Translations under genes and position numbers: made by a program
Notes under the pieces: model-generated
Seen by the model: only the letters and a program-made list of their open reading frames with translations
Databases searched by the model: none
What the model was told of the DNA's origin: nothing
Part shown: positions 7,337 to 13,337 of the stretch, piece by piece
How positions within the stretch are numbered: position 1 is the stretch's first letter
How the letters are laid out: every line of letters begins with the position of its first letter
Assembly: GCA_964582545.1 (NCBI GenBank)
Contig: CAZOSB010000038.1
Coordinates: forward strand, 1 to 18,953
Length of the DNA: 18,953 bases
Source: JAVVUJ01 sp964582545
Lineage (GTDB): Bacteria; Bacillota; Clostridia; Peptostreptococcales; Anaerovoracaceae
Direction: 5' to 3'

Positions 7337-7978
7337 TTAATTGATAGTTTTTCTTCGGAATCGACTTAGCGATAATTTAGCCCAATCCAGAACTTCAACC
7401 ACGGTTGAAGTAACAGATAAATTTGAAGTATCTAAAATATCAATTTGTTTTTCACTTCCTAATTCCCTTAAATACTTAGAATATTGATTTTGGTAAGCGA
7501 TAAAGTCAGAAGAACCACAGTTTCGATCTTTTGGTCTCGAATCTAACCTTTTCTCTAGTAAGGTTTCATCGCAAATAAGCCCTAAACAGAAGATTTTGCT
7601 AAAATACCTCCGTTCTGTACATTTATCTAATTCGCTTGGGATTGCTCCTCCGCACAGCAATACTGGACGATTTGCTTGAGATATGTTCTTAGCTACCCGC
7701 AAAGTAAATTCTTGATATTCCATAAAGTTATCCTGAGGGTTATCAAATTCTGCCCTCCAAAATATATCACTTTCTATAACGACAAATTCTTCTTGTATTT
7801 GCGATAAGTGCATGGCAATGGTGGACTTTCCAGATCCACTTGGACCGGTTACTACAAATAATGGAAGCCTTTTAAACGGACAGACGTAACCACACTCGGG
7901 GCACGTTGCTTGAGTACCTTTTTTGTTAATAACCTTATCTGCTCTATAAATGTTACATTTTGGACATAGATTCCACAT
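7337..7978 (-). CDS. Zinc-ribbon/P-loop kinase-like protein
   Basis: A 213-residue protein. The N-terminus has paired cysteines, C5-x2-C8 and C26-x2-C29 plus C33, which fit a zinc ribbon. A Walker A motif GPSGSGKST follows at residues 45-53, with the layout of small AAA_33/shikimate-kinase-like nucleotide-binding enzymes: SDIFWRAEF resembles the substrate-acid region, RPVLLCGG a core strand, and ERRYFSKIFCLGL...EKRLDSRP a lid-like arginine stretch. It probably phosphorylates a small molecule or a nucleic-acid-derived substrate; the specific function is unknown. The start has AAGGGGGAAA upstream. A TATACT -10-like box (minus strand, 8020-8015) abuts a palindrome at 8001-8015. Confidence 0.7.
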   Translation of the reverse strand: MWNLCPKCNIYRADKVINKKGTQATCPECGYVCPFKRLPLFVVTGPSGSGKSTIAMHLSQIQEEFVVIESDIFWRAEFDNPQDNFMEYQEFTLRVAKNISQANRPVLLCGGAIPSELDKCTERRYFSKIFCLGLICDETLLEKRLDSRPKDRNCGSSDFIAYQNQYSKYLRELGSEKQIDILDTSNLSVTSTVVEVLDWAKLSLSRFRRKTIN

Positions 7979-8000
7979 AATTAAATATTTCCCCCTTAGT

Positions 8001-8015
8001 TTAAAGCTGCTTTAA
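8001..8015. promoter_or_regulatory. Palindrome near the start of the kinase-like gene
   Basis: TTAAAGC-T-GCTTTAA is a perfect 7-bp inverted repeat just downstream of a minus-strand TATACT (8020-8015), at the expected transcription start. It could be an operator. No good -35 box was found for this promoter. Confidence 0.3.
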
Positions 8016-8138
8016 GTATATGAATGCTTTTGTTAATTCGTGTCATCCATAGGTAGTTCTTTGCTTTATGGCAATAGATAAATAAATTAAAAAATAAATT
8101 TCTGATGTTTTTTAAAAGCTTTTATTGAAGAAGTTTTA

Positions 8139-8147
8139 TGTTATAAT
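8139..8147 (+). promoter_or_regulatory. Extended -10 promoter for the CCG protein gene
   Basis: TGTTATAAT (TG at 8139-8140, TATAAT at 8142-8147) is a perfect extended -10 element. No clear -35 box lies 17 bases upstream, which extended -10 promoters tolerate. Confidence 0.5.
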
Positions 8148-8195
8148 TTAATTATAAATGTTTTAATTTTGCTATAAATAAAAGAGAGGTAACGA

Positions 8196-8855
8196 ATGAA
8201 TCAAAAAACTTATTTTAATCCCGGCTGTGCCTTAAGCCTTTATAAACCGGAGATGGAAAATAAAATATTAAAATTTTTGAATGAAGATTATAGTGAAGTA
8301 TCCTTACATAAAATATGCTGTCACCATGAGCCTCAATTGGAAACTGGGGGGTTAATCATAAATGTATGTTCAGGATGTAATATGCGTTTTAGTAACTTGT
8401 ATCCGGGGGTTACTACCATTTCCTTGTGGGAGGTATTGGATGAAATGGAAACCTTTCCGTATCCTGACTATCATGGGTTGATGCTTTCGGTGCATGATGC
8501 TTGCCCGATTCGTGAAAAGCCACAGGTGCATCGCGCCGTGCGCAGCCTACTTGGCAAGATGCATATTGAAATTGTGGAAGCGGAGTTTCATGGAACGCGT
8601 TCCATCTGTTGTGGGGATGACCTGTATCAAAAGGTACCCCTCGAAAAAGTTCATGAGCATATGAAGTTGCGTGCGGAGTCAATGCCTTGCGATGAAGTAT
8701 GTGTATACTGTGTTTCTTGCATAAATTCAATGCATATCGGAGGTAAATCGCCCAGACATTTAATTGACCTTCTGATGGGGGAGACTACCGAACCTCAGGT
8801 ATACGATACCGTAGAGTGGCACACACAATTGGAAGAGTATATTGATAAGCATTAG
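8196..8855 (+). CDS. HdrB-like CCG-domain Fe-S protein
   Basis: A 219-residue cytosolic protein with 13 cysteines in two CCG-like modules. Module 1 has C11, C41-C42, C58 and C61. Module 2 has C103, C138-C139-G140, then C165, C169, C172 and C175. The spacing (C, about 30-35 residues, CC, then CxxC) matches the cysteine-rich CCG domain of heterodisulfide reductase HdrB and related proteins, which bind unusual non-cubane Fe-S clusters in thiol-disulfide or electron-transfer chemistry. The N-terminus FNPGCALSLYKPE and the DACPIREKPQVH segment look like a conserved clostridial family of unknown function. AGAGAGGT (8183-8190) is the ribosome site. Its own terminator separates it from the CooS operon, so a shared pathway is possible but unproved. 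Confidence 0.75.
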   Translation: MNQKTYFNPGCALSLYKPEMENKILKFLNEDYSEVSLHKICCHHEPQLETGGLIINVCSGCNMRFSNLYPGVTTISLWEVLDEMETFPYPDYHGLMLSVHDACPIREKPQVHRAVRSLLGKMHIEIVEAEFHGTRSICCGDDLYQKVPLEKVHEHMKLRAESMPCDEVCVYCVSCINSMHIGGKSPRHLIDLLMGETTEPQVYDTVEWHTQLEEYIDKH

Positions 8856-8906
8856 GGTGGGATATCAGAAGTAGGTAAGCAAAAAAGTAAAGCCTTTTGT
8901 ACCGAT

Positions 8907-8939
8907 AAAAAAACTTGACAAAATTGGTCAAGTTTTTTT
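8907..8939 (+). terminator. Intrinsic terminator after the CCG protein gene
   Basis: Perfect 13-bp inverted repeat (8907-8919 with 8927-8939), loop AAAATTG, with A7 and T7 at the ends: a textbook Rho-independent terminator. The same bases also carry the -35 box of the next promoter. Confidence 0.8.
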
Positions 8940-8944
8940 ATAAT
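8913..8944 (+). promoter_or_regulatory. Promoter and operator of the rrf2-cooS operon
   Basis: TTGACA (8915-8920) and TATAAT (8939-8944) are both perfect, with an 18-bp spacer. The inverted repeat ACTTGAC-N7-GTCAAGT (8913-8933) includes the -35 box and fills much of the spacer. It is well placed as an operator for the Rrf2 regulator encoded 53 bases downstream. That pairing is inferred, since the repeat also serves as a terminator stem. Confidence 0.65.
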
Positions 8945-8996
8945 GTAATCAATCTAGAGAACTTATCGCATAGTGGTTCGGTGAAAGGGGAGGCAA

Positions 8997-9407
8997 ATGC
9001 TGATTACCAGAGAAACGGATTATGCAATGCGTATCATTCGAACATTGTCTAAAGGCAAACTAGAAAAAGCCATGGACATAAGCCAAAAGGAAATGATACC
9101 GAAACAATTTATCTACAAGATCATAAAAAAGATGGAAAAAGCTAATATTATTCAAATTCTGCAGGGCGCTAAAGGAGGATGTATCCTAACTGCAGATCTA
9201 AATGAACTAACTCTATACGATGTAATGGAAGCTATCGGGGATGAAGTTTTAGTCAATGCTTGCACCAACTCATCCTATGAGTGTTTATGGAAAGCAGAAA
9301 ACGGTGATCGCTGTAATTATCATAAAAATCTAATCGAGATTCAACATAAAATCGAAAAAGAACTTAGAGGGGCTATCATTGGCAAAGTTCTTTATGAGGA
9401 AAATTAA
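8997..9407 (+). CDS. Rrf2-family transcriptional regulator with three cysteines
   Basis: A 136-residue Rrf2 protein beginning with the family hallmark MLITRETDYAMRI. The winged helix spans about residues 1-65: ISQKEMIPKQFIYKIIKKMEKANII is the HTH, and QGAKGGCIL the wing. Three cysteines, C89, C96 and C106 (spacing x6, x9), lie where IscR and NsrR bind a [2Fe-2S] or [4Fe-4S] cluster; the spacing differs from the usual x5-x5. It probably senses redox state, O2, NO or Fe-S status, or possibly CO. A purine-rich run AAAGGGGAGG ends three bases before the ATG. The gene lies 14 bases before cooS and should be co-transcribed with it. Confidence 0.88.
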   Translation: MLITRETDYAMRIIRTLSKGKLEKAMDISQKEMIPKQFIYKIIKKMEKANIIQILQGAKGGCILTADLNELTLYDVMEAIGDEVLVNACTNSSYECLWKAENGDRCNYHKNLIEIQHKIEKELRGAIIGKVLYEEN

Positions 9408-9421
9408 AAGGAGGAACTATC

Positions 9422-11305
9422 ATGAATCAATGTTTTGGGTGTAACACCTGCAGCAGTGCTGACAAACCTATGGAAGAATTTATTCGTAGCTTACCCATGG
9501 AGACGTCACACCACAGAGTAGAGGATCAATCTGTAAAGTGCGGATTCGGTCTATTGGGAGTTTGCTGTCGCCTTTGTTCTAATGGACCATGCCGAATTAC
9601 GCCGGAGGCACCAAAGGGAATATGCGGTGCTAATGCAGATGTCATCGTAGCAAGGAATTTCTTAAGAGCCGTGGCATCTGGATCGGGATGTTACATACAC
9701 GTGGTAGAAAATACTGCCCTAAACTTGAAAAATACCGCTCTATCAAAAGGAAAAATTAAAGGGGAAAAGGCCTTAGATACGTTATGCGGAATTTTTGGCA
9801 TTGAAAAATTAGACAAATACGAAAAAGCCCTTGCCGTGGCGCAAGCTGTTTTGGATGATTTATATCGCCCAGAATATGAAAAGATGCAGCTGACTGAAAA
9901 GATGGCTTACGGACCTCGCGTTGAAAAGTGGAAAGAGCTGAATATTTTGCCTGGAGGGGCAAATGCAGAAATTGTAAAAGGGGTAGTAAAGTGTTCCACA
10001 AACCTCAGCTCAGATCCCGTTGATATGCTTCTGACGTGTCTAAAGCTTGGAATATCTACAGGAATTTACGGGCTAACCCTTACCAATTTACTGAATGACG
10101 TCATGTTGGGAGAACCGGAGATCCGCTTAGCCCCAGTAGGACTTAACGTCATTGACCCTGATTACATCAACATTATGATTACAGGACACCAGCATTCCAT
10201 GTTTTCGTATCTACAAGATCGACTTACAGAGGAAGATGTCATAAGCAAGGCAAAGGCTGTAGGCGCGAAAGGCTTTAAGCTAGTAGGCTGCACTTGCGTA
10301 GGTCAGGACTTACAGCTGAGAGGAGCCCATTATACGGAAGTATTCGATGGTCATGCAGGAAATAATTATATTTCTGAGGCAGTTCTGGCAACTGGTGCCA
10401 TAGATGCAGTTCTTTCAGAGTTCAACTGTACCTTACCGGGTATCGAACCTATTTGCGAAGAGTTAGATGTTTTACAAATTTGTTTAGACGATGTGGCAAA
10501 GAAAGCAAACGCGCTATTCATCCCATTTAAATTTGAAAGTCGTAAGGAAGACAGCGATAAGGTCATTCAAGAAATTATCGATGCTTACCAGAAGAGACGC
10601 AAAACGGTTCCTTTAAATCTTTTAGAGAACCACGGAAATAAAAACACCTTAACGGGAGTTTCGGAAGGATCTTTAAAAGCTTTCTTGGGGGGTACCTTCC
10701 AGCCCTTGATCGATCTGATTGTTTCCGGCGACATCAAAGGTGTTGCAGGAGTGGTTGGGTGTTCTAACCTGACATTTGGTGGACACGACGTTTTGACTGT
10801 GGAATTAACCAAGGAACTCATTAAAAGAGATATCTTAGTACTTACGGCAGGGTGTTCTTCCGGTGGATTGGAAAATTGCGGACTGATGACACCGGAAGCC
10901 GCAGTGCTTGCAGGACCTAAATTAAAAGCAGTATGTAGACAGCTAGGAATTCCACCTGTATTGAATTTTGGACCATGTTTGGCTATAGGAAGATTGGAGA
11001 TGGTGGCTACGGAGCTGGCAGAGGCAATTGGAATAGACATCCCACAACTTCCTTTGGTTCTTTCAGCACCTCAGTGGTTAGAAGAGCAGGCCTTAGCGGA
11101 TGGTGCCTTTGGGTTAGCCTTGGGATTACCCCTTCATTTGGGAGAACCTCCCTTCATTACAGGAAGCCCCTTGGTGACAAAAGTTCTTACAGAAGATATG
11201 AAAGCCATTACAGGGGGTCATGTTATCGTTGATCCGGACGGTCAATCAGCAGCTGAGAAGTTAGACCGAATTATAATGGAGAAGCGTAGCGGACTCAATA
11301 TATAG
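9422..11305 (+). CDS. cooS: CooS-family protein (CODH catalytic subunit-like), deviant active site
   Basis: A 627-residue CooS-fold protein, near the usual length of about 630-640. Expected ligands are present: D cluster C40 and C48 (CGFGLLGVCC); B cluster C49, C52, C57 and C68; C cluster H256, C292, C336, C447, C478 and C519. Canonical CODH oxidises CO to CO2 at a Ni-Fe-S C cluster. Here, however, the position of the catalytic lysine (K563 of Carboxydothermus CODH-II, in HEKAVAIG) is Q556, and the nearby Ile is D560. The His93/96/99/102 proton-relay region reads GCYIHVVENTALN, with at most one histidine retained. An extra CxxCxxC (C4, C7, C10) opens the protein. CO oxidation is therefore doubtful. 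The comparison is from memory. GGAGG precedes the ATG; cooF and FNOR genes follow. Confidence 0.88.
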   Translation: MNQCFGCNTCSSADKPMEEFIRSLPMETSHHRVEDQSVKCGFGLLGVCCRLCSNGPCRITPEAPKGICGANADVIVARNFLRAVASGSGCYIHVVENTALNLKNTALSKGKIKGEKALDTLCGIFGIEKLDKYEKALAVAQAVLDDLYRPEYEKMQLTEKMAYGPRVEKWKELNILPGGANAEIVKGVVKCSTNLSSDPVDMLLTCLKLGISTGIYGLTLTNLLNDVMLGEPEIRLAPVGLNVIDPDYINIMITGHQHSMFSYLQDRLTEEDVISKAKAVGAKGFKLVGCTCVGQDLQLRGAHYTEVFDGHAGNNYISEAVLATGAIDAVLSEFNCTLPGIEPICEELDVLQICLDDVAKKANALFIPFKFESRKEDSDKVIQEIIDAYQKRRKTVPLNLLENHGNKNTLTGVSEGSLKAFLGGTFQPLIDLIVSGDIKGVAGVVGCSNLTFGGHDVLTVELTKELIKRDILVLTAGCSSGGLENCGLMTPEAAVLAGPKLKAVCRQLGIPPVLNFGPCLAIGRLEMVATELAEAIGIDIPQLPLVLSAPQWLEEQALADGAFGLALGLPLHLGEPPFITGSPLVTKVLTEDMKAITGGHVIVDPDGQSAAEKLDRIIMEKRSGLNI

Positions 11306-11322
11306 AAAGGTGGTGCATTTTC

Positions 11323-11781
11323 ATGAATCGAATTATGATAGACGCCGAAAAGTGCGATGGCTGTAAAAATTGTTCTATAGCTTGTATGAATGCTCACCGC
11401 ACAGATGTAGAGGATAAGAACATCTATACTCTCAACCCAGCAGATCCGACCCATGAGAGTCGTAACTTCATTAGGAAGTCCCAAGAAGGCAAGTATATGC
11501 CTATCTTCTGCAGACATTGCGATGAACCTTCCTGCGCTGCAGGTTGCATGAGCGGAGCTTTGCAAAAGAATAAGGAAACGGGTCATGTGGAATATGACCA
11601 AGATAAATGCGGTCAATGCTATATGTGCGTAATGAATTGCCCATTTGGTGTGTTAAAGGCGGATCGCCTGACCAGAAGTTACGTTGTAAAATGCGATTTC
11701 TGCAAGGATAATGGCGAAGATCCAAGCTGTGTAAAGATGTGCCCCAAAAAGGCTATTTTTGTAGAGGAGGTGACCAAATGA
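11323..11781 (+). CDS. cooF: CooF-like four-cluster ferredoxin
   Basis: A 152-residue polyferredoxin with 16 cysteines in four groups: C11/14/17/21, C63/66/71/75, C96/99/102/106 and C124/127/136/140. This is the CooF/DMSO-reductase-subunit-B pattern and fits four [4Fe-4S] clusters. There is no signal peptide, so it acts in the cytosol. CooF carries electrons between the CooS dimer and a partner enzyme; here the partner is the flavoprotein encoded next, whose ATG overlaps the cooF stop (ATGA). It lies 17 bases after cooS, with an AAGGTGGTG ribosome site. Confidence 0.92.
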   Translation: MNRIMIDAEKCDGCKNCSIACMNAHRTDVEDKNIYTLNPADPTHESRNFIRKSQEGKYMPIFCRHCDEPSCAAGCMSGALQKNKETGHVEYDQDKCGQCYMCVMNCPFGVLKADRLTRSYVVKCDFCKDNGEDPSCVKMCPKKAIFVEEVTK

Positions 11782-13007
11782 AGCAAGTGATCATCGGGGC
11801 TTCTGCCGCAGGATTAGAGGCGGCAAAGCAGATTCGGGAGCTAAAAGCTCATGATGAAATTTTAGTGATTTCAGCTGATACAGAGGTACACTCCCGCTGT
11901 ATGCTCCATCATTTTTTAAGCGGTCATAAAACCAAGGAAGCAATTAATTTTACTGAAGAGAATTTCTTTAGTAGGCATATCATTCAAGGCATATGGGGTA
12001 GAACGGTTACGAGCATCGACACAGAGAAGAATCTTTTACTTTTAGATGGGAACGAGGAAATTTCCTATGACAATTTGTTGATTGCTTCTGGTGCAAAGTT
12101 TGTCATTCCGCCTATCAACCATTTTAAAGAGGCTTCCAACGTATTCGGATTTCGAGATTTATCCGATGCTGAGAAGATTGATAGCTACATACAAACGGGA
12201 AAGACCTGTGTCATCGTGGGTTCAGGACTGGTGGGCTTAGATGCCGCATACGGGCTTGCAGAACGAGGTGTTAAATGTACGGTGGTAGAAATGGCAGACA
12301 GGATTTCCCCTCTCCAGCTTGATCAAAAGGCGGCAAAGTCTTATCAAGAATTGTTTGAAAGGGCAGGCTGCAGCTTCTCTTTATCGGACGGAGTGGATAA
12401 TTCTATGGTGAATGGCAGCGGGCAAATTACTTCGATTGTTTTAAAGAGCGGGAAGGAATTACCCTGCGACTTTGTGGTGGTGGCAGCGGGTGTAAGACCT
12501 AACGTTGATTTCCTGACAGGCAGTGGCATTGCAGCGGAAAGGGCGATTTTGGTCGATGATTCCATGCGTACCAATATAAAAAATGTATGGGCTGCGGGTG
12601 ATGTTACCGGAATCGCGGGAATTTGGTCTTGTGCAGTGAAACAAGGTGAAGTGGCGGCAAAGAATATGTGCGGAGAAAAGACTGTTTACGATGATCGGTT
12701 TGCGTTTAAGAATACCATGAACTTCTTTGGGCTAACCACCTTATCTTTAGGTCAGGATATAGAAGAAGATGGTCAACAGGTCATTCAGCGAGAGTCTCGT
12801 AACCAGTACGAAAAATACGTTCTTAAAGATCAAGTGCTGACTTATGTGCTAATTCAAGGGGATATCTCAAACAAGGGATTTTTGCAGGAATTAATCAAGA
12901 AGAAAGTATCTCTTACCAGCATAAAAAAACCGGTGTTTGCATTGACCTATGGAGATTTTTACACGTATGATGCCGAAACCGGAAGGTATGAATGGAGTTG
13001 CAATTAG
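11778..13007 (+). CDS. FAD-dependent NAD(P)H oxidoreductase (CODH-associated FNOR)
   Basis: A 409-residue pyridine-nucleotide-disulfide-fold flavoprotein of the rubredoxin/ferredoxin reductase type. The N-terminal FAD loop is IIGASAAGLEAA (residues 5-16), the NAD(P)H loop is VGSGLVGLDAA (147-157), and the second FAD motif is VWAAGDV near residues 270-276. The frame runs upstream to 11739, but ATG 11778 has a strong GAGGAGGTGA site and restores the normal N-terminus. A cooS-cooF-FNOR arrangement is known from other anaerobes and is thought to link CooS to NAD(P)(H). C41 near the FAD is a possible redox cysteine but is not part of a CxxC disulfide. A hairpin covers the stop codon. Confidence 0.9.
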   Translation: MKQVIIGASAAGLEAAKQIRELKAHDEILVISADTEVHSRCMLHHFLSGHKTKEAINFTEENFFSRHIIQGIWGRTVTSIDTEKNLLLLDGNEEISYDNLLIASGAKFVIPPINHFKEASNVFGFRDLSDAEKIDSYIQTGKTCVIVGSGLVGLDAAYGLAERGVKCTVVEMADRISPLQLDQKAAKSYQELFERAGCSFSLSDGVDNSMVNGSGQITSIVLKSGKELPCDFVVVAAGVRPNVDFLTGSGIAAERAILVDDSMRTNIKNVWAAGDVTGIAGIWSCAVKQGEVAAKNMCGEKTVYDDRFAFKNTMNFFGLTTLSLGQDIEEDGQQVIQRESRNQYEKYVLKDQVLTYVLIQGDISNKGFLQELIKKKVSLTSIKKPVFALTYGDFYTYDAETGRYEWSCN

Positions 13008-13080
13008 ATCTCCAAATATTGGAAGATCTAAATAAGGAATAACAAAATCTCTATGAAAGTATGATGATATCATATTTTTT
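13004..13080 (+). terminator. Hairpins ending the cooS operon
   Basis: The first hairpin pairs TTAGATCT-CCAA (13004-13015) with TTGG-A-AGATCTAA (13019-13031), one bulged base, and includes the stop codon; no T tract follows. The second pairs TATGAT (13060-13065) with ATCATA (13069-13074) and runs directly into T6 (13075-13080). Together they probably end the operon, though the second stem is short and AT-only. Confidence 0.5.
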
Positions 13081-13127
13081 AAGCGGATTAATACTTGATT
13101 AAAACTTTCAAGTTTCTGAAAAAATTG

Positions 13128-13156
13128 TTGCAGTTCCTTTATGTTTATTGTATAAT
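13128..13156 (+). promoter_or_regulatory. Promoter of the riboswitch-cyclase operon
   Basis: TTGCAG (13128-13133) and TATAAT (13151-13156), 17-bp spacer. Transcription would start near 13163, just before the aptamer. Confidence 0.7.
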
Positions 13157-13169
13157 TCACTTAAGTTAA

Positions 13170-13253
13170 TATATTTATAAAGGTAAACTATGAGAAATCA
13201 TAGGACACAAAGCCAAGGGTCTAAAGCATAGCATGACAGCCGGTTGCATATAC
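13170..13253 (+). promoter_or_regulatory. c-di-GMP-I (GEMM) riboswitch aptamer
   Basis: The core matches the GEMM consensus in order: GGTAAAC (13182-13188), hairpin CTATGA-GAAA-TCATAG (13188-13203) with the conserved GAAA tetraloop, GGACACAAAGCC (13203-13213), CTAAAG (13221-13226) as the tetraloop-receptor side, and ATGACAGCCGGTTGC (13233-13247). The guanine pair before TAAAC agrees with c-di-GMP rather than cGAMP specificity, judged from memory of the Vc2 aptamer. A terminator hairpin lies 27 bases downstream, and two diguanylate cyclase genes follow, which fits ligand identity. Confidence 0.92.
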
Positions 13254-13279
13254 TTATTACGTTCTTACAGGGGTTAATT

Positions 13280-13316
13280 AAGATGCTAGACCATATAGAT
13301 GGATAGCATCTTTTTT
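13280..13316 (+). terminator. Riboswitch expression-platform terminator
   Basis: A 9-bp stem AAGATGCTA (13280-13288) with 13304-13312, extended inside by CCAT/ATGG (13291-13294 with 13299-13302) across a small internal loop, then T-rich TTTTG. It lies between the aptamer and the first cyclase gene, so ligand binding probably changes read-through. Direction (on or off) cannot be settled by eye. The rest of 13008-13337 holds no gene. Confidence 0.8.
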
Positions 13317-13337
13317 GTAGATTAGAAAGGTTAACAG

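Noticed and set aside
8049..8058. ATAGGTAGTT, like the left half of the MarR operator
   Set aside because: Only the half-site matches and the palindromic partner is missing; likely chance in AT-rich DNA.
10585..11040. A 151-codon open frame on the minus strand inside cooS
   Set aside because: No ribosome site, composition of an antisense shadow, and fully inside a gene with conserved cluster ligands.
11739..11777. Upstream extension of the FNOR protein
   Set aside because: It lies within cooF in another frame; ATG 11778 has the strong ribosome site and gives the normal FAD-binding N-terminus.
13170..13253. cGAMP-specific (GEMM-Ib) identity of the riboswitch
   Set aside because: The position thought to discriminate is G, and the downstream genes make c-di-GMP.
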